In this document: piece by piece, positions 25,690-35,046 of the stretch
Layout of the letters: the number at the start of each line of letters is the position of its first letter
Position numbering within the stretch: position 1 is the stretch's first letter
Origin: Vogesella fluminis
GTDB taxonomy: Bacteria > Pseudomonadota > Gammaproteobacteria > Burkholderiales > Chromobacteriaceae
DNA: 64,000 bases
NCBI RefSeq assembly: GCF_014652335.1
Contig: NZ_BMYP01000010.1
Span: 1-64,000 of the forward strand
Direction: 5' to 3'
The notes under the pieces: model-generated
What the model saw: only the letters and a program-made list of their open reading frames with translations
The model's database searches: none
Told to the model about the DNA's origin: nothing
Translations under genes and position numbers: made by a program

Positions 25690-28227
25690 TTATTCCTTGC
25701 GGTTGGAGCCGGCCACCAGCGGGAAGGCGTAGACGCGGCACTCCAGCGCGCCGTTGTACAGCAGCGGCCGCGCTTCGGCATTCAGGCGCATCAGTGCCGG
25801 CAGACGGCTGTCGGCGGTCATCAGGTGCGCGGTCCAGCCGGCAAAGTTGCGCTTCAGCCAGGTCGCCAGCCGTGGGTACAGCTCGGCCAGCGAATCCTGC
25901 TCGTCGAGGCGGATGCCGTACGGCGGGTTGCACACGAGCAGGCCGCTGGCGGCCGGCGCCTGCAGCTCGGTGGCGTCGCCGTGGCTGAGCGTGACCAGCG
26001 ACTCCAGGCCGCAGCGCGTCAGGTTGTGGCGCGCAATTTCCACCATTTCCAGCGACGCGTCGTTGCCGTAGATCGCCAGCTTCTCCAGCGGGCGTACCGC
26101 CAGCTCGGCATCGTTGCGGATGCTGTGCCACAGCAGGTCGTTGTGGGTGTTCAGCTTTTCGAAGGCAAAACTGCGCAGGCGGCCCGGTGCGCGGTTGAGC
26201 GCGATGTCGGCGGCTTCCACCAGAAAGGTGCCACTGCCGCACATCGGGTCCAGCAGCGGCTGGCTGCCGTTGTAGCCGGCGCCGAGCAGGATGCCGGCGG
26301 CCAGGTTTTCGCGCAGCGGCGCCTCGCCGGTCTCGTCGCGCCAGCTGCGCTTGAACAGTGCTTCGCCACTGGTGTCGAGATAGATCTGCACGTCGAAGCC
26401 GGACAGGAACACGCGGATGCGGATGTCCGGACGGCGGGTGTCCACGCTCGGACGCTCGTCGTTCAGCGCGCGGAAGCGGTCGCAGATCGCGTCCTTCACG
26501 ATCAGCGACACGTAGTCGATGCTGCGCAGGCGGGCGTGGCCATCGGTCTTCACCTTGATGGTGTTGCCGACGTCGAACAGCGCCGGCCAGTCGATGCTCT
26601 TGGCCAGGGTGTAGATGTCGCGCTCGATCTGGAAGCTGCCTTGCGCCAGCTGTTGCAGCAGGCGGCTGGCGGTGCGCGAGTGCAGGTTGACCCGCATCAT
26701 CACTTCCTGGTTGCCGGTAAAGTGCACGCCGCCATCGGTCAGCTGCAGGTCGATGCCGCCTTGCTGGCGGATTTCCTCGGCCAGCAGTTTTTCCAGGCCG
26801 CGCGGGCAGCTGGCGAACAGCGCCAGCTGGCCTTGCTGCAGGACGCGGGCTTGCGGCTTGGCGTACGGGGTGCGGCCAACGTTGGCCGCATCGCCGCGCT
26901 GCGGCGCGCTGCCGCGCGGGGCTTCGCTGCGTTGCGGCGCATTGCCCTTGGCGAACAGTGAGCGCGGAGCCTGCTCGTCGCGTGACGCACTGCGCTCGCG
27001 GTCGAAGCGCGGCTTGTCGTCCTGCTGCCATGGCTTGCGTTCGCCGTCGCGTGCCGGGCTGCTGCGGTCGAAGGTGCGATCACGCTGGAAGCCGCTTTCG
27101 CGCACGCCGCTTTGCTCGCCACGGGCGTCAAAGGTGCGGTTGCGCTGGAAGCCGCCTTCGCGGGTTTCGCCGTACGGGCGGTCATCGCGGCGTGGTGCAC
27201 GCTCGCCGCTGTCGCGCGGTGCCTCATCGTCGCGACGCGGCGTTTTCAGGAACGATTTCGGGCGCGCCGGTTCGGCGGCTTCGCGCGGCCCGGCGGCCAG
27301 AAAGCTGCGCGGTGCGCTGTCGCCCTCGTCGCGGCGCGGCGTTTTCAGGAAGGATTTTGGACGTACCGGCTCGGCCGGTTCGCGCCGTTCCGGTGCCTGG
27401 AAGTCCGGATGCGCCTTGCCGCGGATGCCGGCCACGCGGTCGCGGGTGTAGCTGCGCTCGCCGCTAGCGGCCGCGCTGTCGCTGCTGCCAGGTGCTGCCG
27501 GGGTGTTGTCTTCGCTGATCTTGCGGTTGCCGAACAGTACTTTTGGGGCGTTGCCCTCGGCGGCCGGGCTGCGCGGTGCGCTATCACGCTGGAAGCTGTC
27601 CTCACGCGGCTTGTCGCCACCGAAACGCGGTTTGTCGTCGAAGCGCGGCTTGTTGAAGCCACCGTCGCGCGGCGCCTGGTCGCGGTCACGCTGGAAGCTG
27701 CCCTCGCGCGGCTTGTCGCCACCGAAACGCGGTTTGTCGTCAAAGCGTGGCTTGTTGAAGCCACCGTCGCGTGGTGCCTGGTCGCGGTCGCGCTGGAAAC
27801 CGCCCTCGCGCGGCTTGTCGCCGCCGAAGCGCGGTTTGTCGTCAAAGCGTGGCTTGTTGAAGCCGCCGTCGCGTGGCGCCTGCTCGCGGTCGCGCTGGAA
27901 GCTGCCCTCGCGCGGCTTGTCGCCGCCGAAGCGTGGTTTGTCGTCGAAGCGTGGCTTGTTGAAGCCACCGTCGCGTGGTGCCTGCTCGCGGTCGCGCTGG
28001 AAGCTGCCCTCGCGTGGCTTGTCGCCGCCGAAGCGCGGGTCCTTGTCACGGGGGGCGCCGAAGCGACCTTCCTGCCGTGCATCGCCGGCGCGTGGTTTTT
28101 GCTGGAACGGTTTGTCGCCACGCGGGCCGGGCGGGGCATTGTTCCCGGCTGGTGGCGTGGCGCGCTCGGCGGTCGGAGTGGGCTGACGGCGTTGCGCGGC
28201 GCGCTGGCGGGAACGGAAGGTCGACAT
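25690..28227 (-). CDS. THUMP-domain rRNA methyltransferase (RlmL N-half type) with long disordered arm
   Basis: 845 residues in two parts. Residues about 1-450 are low-complexity, rich in Arg, Asp, Gly, Pro and Phe, and contain a 34-residue repeat unit (built around GGDKPREGSFQRDR and GGFNKPRFDDK), just over four copies at about 62-214. The rest is a THUMP domain (about 470-590) and a SAM-dependent methylase with DPMCGSGTFLVEA and the catalytic NPPYG. This matches the G2445-type 23S rRNA methyltransferase half of RlmL, without the RlmK half. The arm resembles RNA-binding, phase-separating tails. The peptide DAANVGRT at the junction comes from the dispersed palindrome. Confidence 0.88.
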   Translation of the reverse strand: MSTFRSRQRAAQRRQPTPTAERATPPAGNNAPPGPRGDKPFQQKPRAGDARQEGRFGAPRDKDPRFGGDKPREGSFQRDREQAPRDGGFNKPRFDDKPRFGGDKPREGSFQRDREQAPRDGGFNKPRFDDKPRFGGDKPREGGFQRDRDQAPRDGGFNKPRFDDKPRFGGDKPREGSFQRDRDQAPRDGGFNKPRFDDKPRFGGDKPREDSFQRDSAPRSPAAEGNAPKVLFGNRKISEDNTPAAPGSSDSAAASGERSYTRDRVAGIRGKAHPDFQAPERREPAEPVRPKSFLKTPRRDEGDSAPRSFLAAGPREAAEPARPKSFLKTPRRDDEAPRDSGERAPRRDDRPYGETREGGFQRNRTFDARGEQSGVRESGFQRDRTFDRSSPARDGERKPWQQDDKPRFDRERSASRDEQAPRSLFAKGNAPQRSEAPRGSAPQRGDAANVGRTPYAKPQARVLQQGQLALFASCPRGLEKLLAEEIRQQGGIDLQLTDGGVHFTGNQEVMMRVNLHSRTASRLLQQLAQGSFQIERDIYTLAKSIDWPALFDVGNTIKVKTDGHARLRSIDYVSLIVKDAICDRFRALNDERPSVDTRRPDIRIRVFLSGFDVQIYLDTSGEALFKRSWRDETGEAPLRENLAAGILLGAGYNGSQPLLDPMCGSGTFLVEAADIALNRAPGRLRSFAFEKLNTHNDLLWHSIRNDAELAVRPLEKLAIYGNDASLEMVEIARHNLTRCGLESLVTLSHGDATELQAPAASGLLVCNPPYGIRLDEQDSLAELYPRLATWLKRNFAGWTAHLMTADSRLPALMRLNAEARPLLYNGALECRVYAFPLVAGSNRKE
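26871..26890. repeat. 20-base palindrome form of the dispersed repeat, inside the RlmL-like gene
   Basis: Perfect TGCGGCCAACGTTGGCCGCA, translated as AANVGR (within DAANVGRT) at about residues 446-452, at the border between the disordered arm and the folded enzyme. The same peptide occurs at the N-terminus of MaiA. Confidence 0.85.
27586..28040. repeat. 102-base tandem coding repeat in the RlmL-like gene
   Basis: A 102-base unit (34 codons) is repeated just over four times; the element CGGCTTGTCGCC recurs at 27607, 27709, 27811 and onwards at the same spacing. Differences between units are mostly silent or conservative (Glu/Asp), so the array is kept in frame. Confidence 0.9.
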
Positions 28228-28342
28228 CTGAGGGTAATCCTTTCAAAACAATCCTCTATTCTAGCCGATTTCGCCGGCGACTTCTTGGTAGTCGCGGATG
28301 ATTGGTTTACCATGCCCGGTTCGATTCGGAGTGGATGATGCG

Positions 28343-29413
28343 ATGACCTTGCAGTCGGCGTTTGCGGCGCGCCTCGTCGCCTGGCAGAAACAGCACGGCC
28401 GGCACGGTTTGCCGTGGCAGGTCAGTGACCCCTACCGCGTGTGGCTGTCGGAAATCATGCTGCAGCAGACGCAGGTGAGCACGGTGCTCGGCTACTACGC
28501 GCGCTTCCTCGGGCGCTTCCCGGATCTCGCCGCCCTGGCCGCCGCGCCGGTGGACGACGTGCTGGCGCACTGGAGCGGCCTCGGCTACTACACCCGCGCC
28601 CGCAATCTGCACAAGGCGGCGCAGCAGGTGATGGCCGGCTTTGGCGGCGAGTTTCCGGCGCGGCGCGAGGCGATCGAGACGCTGCCCGGCATCGGCCGTT
28701 CCACCGCGGCGGCGATTGCCGCCTTTGCCTTCGGCCAGCGTGAAACCATACTCGACGGTAATGTCAAACGGGTGCTGACGCGCTGCTTCGGCGTCGACGG
28801 CTATCCCGGCGACAAGAAGGTGGAGGCGCGGTTGTGGATGCTGGCGGAGAGCCTGCTGCCGGCCGCCGACGGCGACATGGTCGCCTATACCCAGGGGCTG
28901 ATGGATCTGGGCGCCACCGTCTGTAGCCGCGCGCGTCCGGCCTGCGGCGTCTGCCCGATGGCGGACGGCTGCGTCGCCGCCCGTGACGGTCGCACCGCCG
29001 AGCTGCCGCAGCGCAAGCCAAAAAAGGTGCAGCCAGAGCGGGAGACGGTGATGCTGATCGCGCTGCACCAGGGGCAGGTGCTGTTGCAGCGCAGGCCGCC
29101 TTCCGGCATATGGGGCGGCCTGCTGTCGCTGCCGGAATTCGAGTCCACGCTGGCGATTGCCGACTGGCTGGCGGACAACGGCGACGGCGAACTGCTGCCG
29201 GTGTGGCCGGAATTGCGCCACGTGTTTACCCATTTCCGCCTCACCATCACGCCGCAGTGCGTGCCGCTGCAAAGGTTGGCCGCAAGCCATTGCGCCGAAA
29301 ACGGCCATGTCTGGCTGCCGCTGGCGCGTGCGCTGGACGCCGGGGTGCCGACCCCGGTACGCAAATTGCTGTTGCAGGCCTTGCAGTCGCCGGCCGGCGC
29401 CACCATTGATTAA
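28343..29413 (+). CDS. mutY: A/G-specific adenine DNA glycosylase
   Basis: A 356-residue base-excision repair enzyme that removes adenine mispaired with 8-oxoguanine. Catalytic Glu is in SEIMLQQTQV. The helix-hairpin-helix is LPGIGRSTAAAIAAFAF, with the catalytic Asp in ILDGNVKRV. Four cysteines in C-x6-C-x2-C-x5-C spacing ([17 protein letters not shown]) hold the iron-sulfur cluster. A NUDIX-like C-terminal domain (HVFTHFRLTI) recognises 8-oxoguanine. I start at MTLQSAFAARL after a GGAG. A dispersed 13-mer at 29272 is translated as QRLAAS. Confidence 0.95.
   Translation: MTLQSAFAARLVAWQKQHGRHGLPWQVSDPYRVWLSEIMLQQTQVSTVLGYYARFLGRFPDLAALAAAPVDDVLAHWSGLGYYTRARNLHKAAQQVMAGFGGEFPARREAIETLPGIGRSTAAAIAAFAFGQRETILDGNVKRVLTRCFGVDGYPGDKKVEARLWMLAESLLPAADGDMVAYTQGLMDLGATVCSRARPACGVCPMADGCVAARDGRTAELPQRKPKKVQPERETVMLIALHQGQVLLQRRPPSGIWGGLLSLPEFESTLAIADWLADNGDGELLPVWPELRHVFTHFRLTITPQCVPLQRLAASHCAENGHVWLPLARALDAGVPTPVRKLLLQALQSPAGATID
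29272..29284 (-). repeat. Dispersed 13-mer inside mutY
   Basis: Exact minus-strand copy, translated as RLAA in the C-terminal NUDIX-like domain of MutY. Confidence 0.8.
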
Positions 29414-29452
29414 CCCCGATACGCCATCACAGGCAGGGTGAAAGACTAGACC

Positions 29453-31660
29453 ATGGTTTCCGTTGTTCGATCTGTTGCCGATACGCTGGCCGATGCGGCC
29501 GATCCGGGGCGCTGGCTGGCGCAGCTGTCCAGCTCGGTCGCGCCCGACGACATGGCGATGCTGGAAAAGGCGTTTGCGGAAGCGCGCGAGCTGTACCGCG
29601 ACAAGAGGCTGCCGCACACCGGCGAGGACGTGTTCAGCCACGCGGTGGCGGCGGCGGCGATCGTCGCCGACCTCAACCTGCTGACCGACGCCATCGTCGC
29701 CACGCTGCTGTTCGCGGTGCCGGACTACCGTGCCGACTGGCAGGAGTGGCTGCCGAAGGCATTCAACCGTACCGTGCTGACGCTGGTGGAGGGCGGCAAC
29801 CGTGTGCGTCGCCTCACCGAAATCGCGCGCATCGACAGGTTCGCCACCCCGGAAGACAGCGCGCGGCAGGCGGAAACCATGCGCAAGATGCTGCTGGCGA
29901 TGGTGGCCGACATCCGCGTGGTGCTGATCAAGCTGGCGTGGCGCACGCAGACCATGCACTACCTGCCGCAGTGCGACGAGGCCATCCGCCGCCAGATCGC
30001 GCGCGAGACGCTGGAACTGTTCGCGCCGCTGGCCAACCGTCTCGGCGTGTGGCAGATCAAGTGGGAGCTGGAAGACCTCGGCTTCCGCCACACCGATCCG
30101 GACAACTACAAGAAGATCGCCAAGCTGCTCGACGAGCGGCGGCTGGAGCGCATCGACTACATCGAACGGGTGCTGGACACCCTGCGCGGCGAGCTGCGCC
30201 AGGCCGGGGTCAAGGGCGACGTCGCCGGCCGGCCCAAGCACATCTTCTCCATCTGGAAAAAGATGAAGAAGAAAAAGCTCGACTTCTCCGAGCTGTACGA
30301 CATCCGCGCGGTGCGCATCCTGGTGGAAAAACTGCAGGACTGCTACACCGTGCTCGGCCTGATCCACAGTATGTGGCAGCCGATTCCCGGTGAGTTCGAC
30401 GACTACATCAGCAATCCGAAGGCCAACGATTACCGCAGTCTGCACACCGCGGTGATCGGCCCGGAAGACCGCGTGGTGGAGGTGCAGATCCGCACCTTCG
30501 AGATGCACGAGCACGCCGAATTCGGCGTCGCCGCGCACTGGCGCTACAAGGAAGGCGGCAAGGGCGACAGCCAGTACGAGGAGAAAATCTCCTGGCTGCG
30601 CCAGCTATTGGACTGGCGCGAGGACATGTCCGGCTCCGACCGCGAGGGGCTGGCCGACGCGTTCAAGACCGAGCTGTTCGCCGACACCATCTACGTGCTG
30701 ACGCCGCAGGGGCGGGTGCTGGCGCTGCCGCAGGGCGCCACCGCCATCGACTTTGCCTACGCGCTGCACACCGACGTCGGCCACCACTGCCGCGGCGCCA
30801 AGGTCGAGGGCCACATCGTGCCGCTGTCGACGCCGTTGCAGAACGGCCAGCGCGTCGAGGTGCTGACCGCGAAGGAGGGCGGCCCGTCGGTGAACTGGCT
30901 GCACGAAGGCTGGGTCAAGAGCCATCGCGCCATCTCCAAGATCCGCCAGTACATCCGCCAGCAGAACCTCGACGCGGTACGCGAAACCGGGCGCCACATC
31001 TTCGAGCGCGAGCTGGCGCGCCATCCCGGCGTGCAGCCGAACCTGGCGCAGGTGGCGGAAAAGCTGGGCTACGACAAGCTGGACGAGGTCTACGCCGCGC
31101 TGGGCCACGGCGAACTGGGCACCCGCGCCGTGAACCAGGCCTTCGTCAGCTTTGCGCCGCCACCACCGCCGGACGTCAACCCGGAAGACATCGTGCGCCG
31201 CAGCCGCGGCGGCCACGACGCCGGCGGCGTGCTGATCGAGGGCGTCGGCAACCTGATGACGGTACTGGCCAAGTGCTGCCGTCCGGCGCCGCCGGACAGC
31301 GTGGTCGGCTTCGTCACCAAGGGCCGCGGCATCTCCATCCACCGCAGCAGCTGCATCACGCTGAAGCGGCTGTCGGCGGACGTGCCGGAGCGGCTGATCG
31401 CCGCCGACTGGGGCGAGCAGAAGGGCAGCGTGTTCCCGATCGACATCGACATCCTCGCCGGCGACCGCCCGGGGCTGTTGCGCGACATCTCCGACGTGTT
31501 CTCGCGCGAGAAGCTGAACGTGATCGGCGTCAACACCCTGTCGCGTGAGCAGAAGGCGCGGCTGCGCTTCACGCTGGAGGTGCGCCACGTGCGCGACATC
31601 AGCCGCGTGCTGGCACACCTGATGGAAGTGCGCGGCGTGCAGGAGGCGCGCCGCGTGTAG
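29453..31660 (+). CDS. relA: (p)ppGpp synthetase, RelA type
   Basis: A 735-residue ribosome-associated stringent-response enzyme. The N-terminal hydrolase-like domain keeps SHAV but has LLFAVPDY where SpoT/Rel have the catalytic His-Asp (LLHDV), so hydrolase activity is expected to be lost, as in E. coli RelA. The synthetase domain is intact: GRPKHIFSIWKKM, ELYDIRAVRI, YRSLHTAV and VQIRTFEMHEHAEFGVAAHW. A TGS domain (about 400-460), a zinc-finger-like region and a C-terminal ACT domain follow. It starts 39 bases after mutY. Calling it RelA rather than SpoT rests on the lost His-Asp pair. Confidence 0.93.
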   Translation: MVSVVRSVADTLADAADPGRWLAQLSSSVAPDDMAMLEKAFAEARELYRDKRLPHTGEDVFSHAVAAAAIVADLNLLTDAIVATLLFAVPDYRADWQEWLPKAFNRTVLTLVEGGNRVRRLTEIARIDRFATPEDSARQAETMRKMLLAMVADIRVVLIKLAWRTQTMHYLPQCDEAIRRQIARETLELFAPLANRLGVWQIKWELEDLGFRHTDPDNYKKIAKLLDERRLERIDYIERVLDTLRGELRQAGVKGDVAGRPKHIFSIWKKMKKKKLDFSELYDIRAVRILVEKLQDCYTVLGLIHSMWQPIPGEFDDYISNPKANDYRSLHTAVIGPEDRVVEVQIRTFEMHEHAEFGVAAHWRYKEGGKGDSQYEEKISWLRQLLDWREDMSGSDREGLADAFKTELFADTIYVLTPQGRVLALPQGATAIDFAYALHTDVGHHCRGAKVEGHIVPLSTPLQNGQRVEVLTAKEGGPSVNWLHEGWVKSHRAISKIRQYIRQQNLDAVRETGRHIFERELARHPGVQPNLAQVAEKLGYDKLDEVYAALGHGELGTRAVNQAFVSFAPPPPPDVNPEDIVRRSRGGHDAGGVLIEGVGNLMTVLAKCCRPAPPDSVVGFVTKGRGISIHRSSCITLKRLSADVPERLIAADWGEQKGSVFPIDIDILAGDRPGLLRDISDVFSREKLNVIGVNTLSREQKARLRFTLEVRHVRDISRVLAHLMEVRGVQEARRV

Positions 31661-31690
31661 CCGCCGGCCGCGCTGCTTGCCTTCCCCGCC

Positions 31691-31721
31691 AAGGTTGGCC
31701 GCAAGCGTTGCGGCCAACCTT
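31691..31721. repeat. Inverted pair of the dispersed repeat after relA
   Basis: Exact AAGGTTGGCCGCA (31691-31703) faces exact TGCGGCCAACCTT (31709-31721) with a 5-base loop, starting 30 bases past the relA stop. The 13-base stem could act as a terminator, although only TTG-TT follows. Confidence 0.85.
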
Positions 31722-31884
31722 GTTCCATTTGCGGGAGCCGGCGGATGCAAGCTGCCGGTGCGCAGCCCGGCGGCGCGGGCGGGGTAGGTCGGTGATACGG
31801 CCGACGCCGCGCTATCATGACAGGGCTGGCCGCAAGCGGCACGGAGGGCCGTGGCGCAAGGCGGCATGACACAGGAGAGCAAAC

Positions 31885-32601
31885 ATGGCGACACCGCATA
31901 TCGGCGCCGCAGCCGGCGACTTTGCCGACATCGTGCTGATGCCGGGCGACCCGCTGCGCGCCAGGCTGATCGCGGAAACCTATCTGCAGGACTCGGTACT
32001 GGTCACCAGCGTGCGCAATGTATTCGGCTACACCGGCAGCTACCGTGGCAAGCGGCTATCGGTGATGGCGCACGGCATGGGTATCCCGTCGGCCAGCATC
32101 TACGCCACCGAGCTGATCAAGGACTACGGCGTGGGCACCCTGATCCGCATCGGCTCCTGCGGCTCGGTGGACGCCAGCCGTCTTGGCTTGCGCGACATCG
32201 TCATTGCCATGGGCGCCTGCACCGACAGCAAGGTCAACCGCCTGCGCCTGCTGGATCACGACTTCGCCGCCATCGCCGACTTCGAGGTGCTGCGCAGCGC
32301 GGTGGAGGTCGCCGCGCGGCTGGGCAAGCCGGTGCGGGTCGGCAACGTGTTCTCCACCGACCTGTTCTACGGCGTGCAGCCGCAGTTGCTGGACGCGCTC
32401 AAGGGCATGAATGTCAACGCGGTGGAGATGGAAGTGGCCGGCATTTACGGTGTTGCGGCGCAATATGGCGCCCGCGCGCTGGCCATGCTCACAGTGTCGG
32501 ATGTGATTCCGACCGGGGAGGCGATGGATGCCGAAGCCCGCCAGAACAGCTTCCGCGACATGATGGAAATCGCGCTGGAGACTGCGCTGCAGCTGGATTG
32601 A
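31885..32601 (+). CDS. deoD: Purine nucleoside phosphorylase, DeoD type
   Basis: A 238-residue cytosolic phosphorylase that cleaves purine (deoxy)nucleosides with phosphate, releasing base and sugar-1-phosphate. Family landmarks are [16 protein letters not shown], the phosphate-site GSCGSV (RIGSCGS), the ribose-binding [10 protein letters not shown] and the catalytic Asp in VSDVIPTGE. Length and order match hexameric bacterial DeoD. The ATG follows AGGAG. It stands alone between relA and the ribosomal protein genes. Confidence 0.95.
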   Translation: MATPHIGAAAGDFADIVLMPGDPLRARLIAETYLQDSVLVTSVRNVFGYTGSYRGKRLSVMAHGMGIPSASIYATELIKDYGVGTLIRIGSCGSVDASRLGLRDIVIAMGACTDSKVNRLRLLDHDFAAIADFEVLRSAVEVAARLGKPVRVGNVFSTDLFYGVQPQLLDALKGMNVNAVEMEVAGIYGVAAQYGARALAMLTVSDVIPTGEAMDAEARQNSFRDMMEIALETALQLD

Positions 32602-32952
32602 GCGTTGCCGGCTGCGGCAGGCGGGCCATGGTTGGCCGCACTGTGGCGCAACCTATACTGCGCTGCACAAAAAAACTTGCCAAACCCGAATCGGGTCACC
32701 ATAATCACAACTGCATCAGGACGTTGCATATCGTGTGCGTTTTGGTGTTGTCTCCTCCATCCTCCTTCTATAAGGTGGAACTTGGCGCGATCAGTCTCTT
32801 GGTTGCGCCCTTTTTTTGCCTGTTGTCCACGCTCTGTTGCCGCGGCGGGTGTTTTTGGTCGCGATTCCCCGGCGAAAGCCAGCTTCGGTTTGACAGCGAA
32901 ATAGTCTTGTAATAGACTCCGGAACTTTCAAGAATTACGATGGTAGAGTTCC
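32602..32952 (+). promoter_or_regulatory. Long leader region of rplM-rpsI with two promoter candidates
   Basis: No gene is seen in these 351 bases. Two sigma-70-like promoters are possible: TTGGCC-N16-TATACT (32632-32659), whose -35 lies in a degenerate copy of the dispersed repeat, and TTGACA-N18-TAGACT (32889-32918), the stronger match. The first would give a leader of nearly 290 bases, long enough for ribosomal-protein feedback control. A small ACCCG/CGGGT hairpin lies near 32684. Confidence 0.5.
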
Positions 32953-33381
32953 ATGAAGACCTTTTCTGCCAAGCCGCATGAGGTAAAGCGCGAGTGGTTT
33001 GTGGTCGACGCCGAAGACAAGGTGTTGGGCCGTCTTGCCGCTGAAATCGCACACCGCCTGCGTGGCAAGCATAAGCCGGAGTTCACTCCGCACGTTGATA
33101 CTGGTGATTACATTGTTGTCGTTAACGCGGAAAAACTGCGCGTAACCGGTAACAAGGCACTGGACAAGAAATACTATCGCCACTCTGGCTACCCTGGCGG
33201 TATCTACGAGCGCAGCTTCACCGAACTGCAAGACAAGTTCCCTGAGCGCGTTCTGGAAAAAGCCGTAAAAGGCATGCTGCCCAAGGGTCCGCTGGGTTAC
33301 GCGATGATCAAGAAGCTCAAGGTTTACGCCGGCAGCGAGCATCCACACACCGCGCAACAGCCTAAAGTGCTGGAAATCTGA
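32953..33381 (+). CDS. rplM: 50S ribosomal protein L13
   Basis: A 142-residue L13, full length, with the diagnostic start [20 protein letters not shown] and conserved [22 protein letters not shown]. An assembly protein of the large ribosomal subunit. Base usage is less GC-rich than neighbours, as expected of a highly expressed gene. It is followed by rpsI after 17 bases, the near-universal bacterial pair. Confidence 0.98.
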   Translation: MKTFSAKPHEVKREWFVVDAEDKVLGRLAAEIAHRLRGKHKPEFTPHVDTGDYIVVVNAEKLRVTGNKALDKKYYRHSGYPGGIYERSFTELQDKFPERVLEKAVKGMLPKGPLGYAMIKKLKVYAGSEHPHTAQQPKVLEI

Positions 33382-33398
33382 TCAGAGGCAATTAATAG

Positions 33399-33791
33399 AT
33401 GAACGGTAAATATTACTACGGTACCGGCCGTCGCAAGAGCTCTGTAGCTCGTGTGTTCATGCAAAAAGGCTCCGGCCAGATCATCGTTAACGGCAAGCCT
33501 GTCGACCAGTATTTCGCTCGCGAAACCGGTCGTATGGTTATCCGTCAACCGCTGCAGCTGACCGAGCACCTGGAATCGTTCGACATCATGGTGAACGTAT
33601 GCGGTGGTGGCGAAACCGGCCAGTCCGGCGCCATCCGCCACGGCATCACCCGTGCACTGATCGACTTCAGCGCCGAGCTGAAGCCGGCCCTGTCGCACGC
33701 TGGCTTCGTTACCCGCGATGCCCGTGAAGTTGAACGTAAGAAAGTCGGCTTCCGCAAGGCACGTCGTCGCAAACAGTTCTCCAAGCGTTAA
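33399..33791 (+). CDS. rpsI: 30S ribosomal protein S9
   Basis: A 130-residue S9 with [12 protein letters not shown] near the start and the C-terminal tail RRRKQFSKR that reaches the ribosomal P site. Co-transcribed with rplM and ended by a strong terminator 18 bases past the stop. Confidence 0.98.
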   Translation: MNGKYYYGTGRRKSSVARVFMQKGSGQIIVNGKPVDQYFARETGRMVIRQPLQLTEHLESFDIMVNVCGGGETGQSGAIRHGITRALIDFSAELKPALSHAGFVTRDAREVERKKVGFRKARRRKQFSKR

Positions 33792-33808
33792 TCTGTTTGT
33801 ACCGATCG

Positions 33809-33838
33809 AAAAAGCCACCCAGCAGGGTGGCTTTTTTC
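33809..33838 (+). terminator. Intrinsic terminator after rpsI
   Basis: AAAAAGCCACCC with GGGTGGCTTTTTT around a 4-base loop, ending in a T-tract. Confidence 0.93.
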
Positions 33839-33912
33839 TTTGTTGCAATGCCTTGCCGCACTCCTTACCATGTCGCCTTTGCGACATTTTTTTATATTGT
33901 TAGGAGCGCAGC

Positions 33913-34956
33913 ATGATCAAGGTGGGCATTGTTGGCGGCACCGGGTATACCGGCGTGGAGCTTTTGCGTCTGTTGGCCAACCATCCTTCGGCCAGGATAA
34001 CTGCCGTTACCTCGCGCAAGGAAGCGGGGATGAAGGTTGCCGAGATGTTCCCGTCGCTGCGCGGCCGTGTCGATGTCGCCTTTTCGACGCCGGATGAAAC
34101 CGACCTCAAGGCCTGCGATGTGGTGTTCTTTGCCACGCCGCACGGGGTGGCGATGGCACAGGCGCGCGAGCTGCTGGAGGCCGGGGTCAAGGTCATCGAT
34201 CTGGCCGCCGACTTCCGCCTGAAAGACCCGGCCGAGTTCGCCAAGTGGTACGCGATGGAGCACAGCTGTACCGACCTGCTGGCCGAGGCGGTCTACGGCC
34301 TGCCGGAAGTGAACCGCGATGCGATCAAGCGCGCACGCCTAATCGGCATGGCCGGCTGCTATCCGACCTCGGTACAGCTGGGCCTGTTGCCGCTGCTGGA
34401 AGGCGGCAAGCAGTATGTCGAAACCAGCACCCTGATCGCCGACTGCAAGTCCGGTGTCTCCGGCGCCGGGCGCAAGGCCGAGGTCGGTACCCTGTTTGCT
34501 GAAGCCGGCGACAACTTCAAGGCCTACGGCGTGAAGGGGCACCGCCACTCGCCGGAGATCGAGCAGGGCCTGTCGCTGATCCACGGCGCGCCGGTGAAGC
34601 TGACCTTCGTGCCGCACCTGACGCCGATGATTCGCGGCATCCATTCCACCATCTACGCCCGCATCAAGCCGGAAGGCCGCGATGTCGACTACCAGCAGCT
34701 GTTCGAGCAGCGCTTTGCCGCCGAACCGTTCGTCGATGTGATGCCGGCCGGCAGTTGCCCGGAAACCCGCTCGGTGCGCGGCGGCAATACCGCGCGCATC
34801 GCGGTGCATCGCCCGGGCAATGGTGATTTGCTGGTCATCCTGGTGGTAGAGGATAATCTGGTGAAAGGGGCATCCGGCCAGTCGGTACAGGTGATGAACC
34901 TGATGTTCGGGCTGCCGGAAAATGCCGGCCTGGATATCGTACCGCTGCTGCCGTGA
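33913..34956 (+). CDS. argC: N-acetyl-gamma-glutamyl-phosphate reductase
   Basis: A 347-residue NADPH-dependent enzyme of arginine synthesis that reduces N-acetylglutamyl phosphate to the semialdehyde. The nucleotide loop [17 protein letters not shown] is at residues 5-21. The catalytic cysteine is in GMAGCYPTS, about residue 149. [10 protein letters not shown] and the C-terminal [15 protein letters not shown] are also conserved. The ATG follows TAGGAG. It sits between the ribosomal genes and erpA, an order seen in other betaproteobacteria, with no other arginine gene nearby. Confidence 0.96.
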   Translation: MIKVGIVGGTGYTGVELLRLLANHPSARITAVTSRKEAGMKVAEMFPSLRGRVDVAFSTPDETDLKACDVVFFATPHGVAMAQARELLEAGVKVIDLAADFRLKDPAEFAKWYAMEHSCTDLLAEAVYGLPEVNRDAIKRARLIGMAGCYPTSVQLGLLPLLEGGKQYVETSTLIADCKSGVSGAGRKAEVGTLFAEAGDNFKAYGVKGHRHSPEIEQGLSLIHGAPVKLTFVPHLTPMIRGIHSTIYARIKPEGRDVDYQQLFEQRFAAEPFVDVMPAGSCPETRSVRGGNTARIAVHRPGNGDLLVILVVEDNLVKGASGQSVQVMNLMFGLPENAGLDIVPLLP

Positions 34957-35046
34957 GCTTGAAGTCTCGCCAGACGGCCCGATATCCGACTAAAATAGTA
35001 GGATGAAAGGCCGCCTTGCGGCCTGTCCTGTATCGTGAGGCTTAAA

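Noticed and set aside
24803-27031. Long minus- and plus-strand frames of about 700 codons across the tRNA, marC and RlmL region
   Set aside because: They run through tRNA genes and terminators and are Ala/Arg/Gln-rich shadows of the real genes.
27586-28040. Regularly spaced repeats that could suggest a CRISPR array
   Set aside because: The 102-base period has no unique spacers and every unit is in frame with the RlmL-like protein. It is a coding tandem repeat.
28307-30538. A 743-codon minus-strand frame opposite mutY and relA
   Set aside because: Antisense shadow of two well-supported genes, with no recognisable domain.
29453-31660. Calling this gene spoT
   Set aside because: The hydrolase His-Asp pair is replaced by LLFAVPD, as in monofunctional RelA. 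A second, bifunctional homologue would be expected elsewhere.
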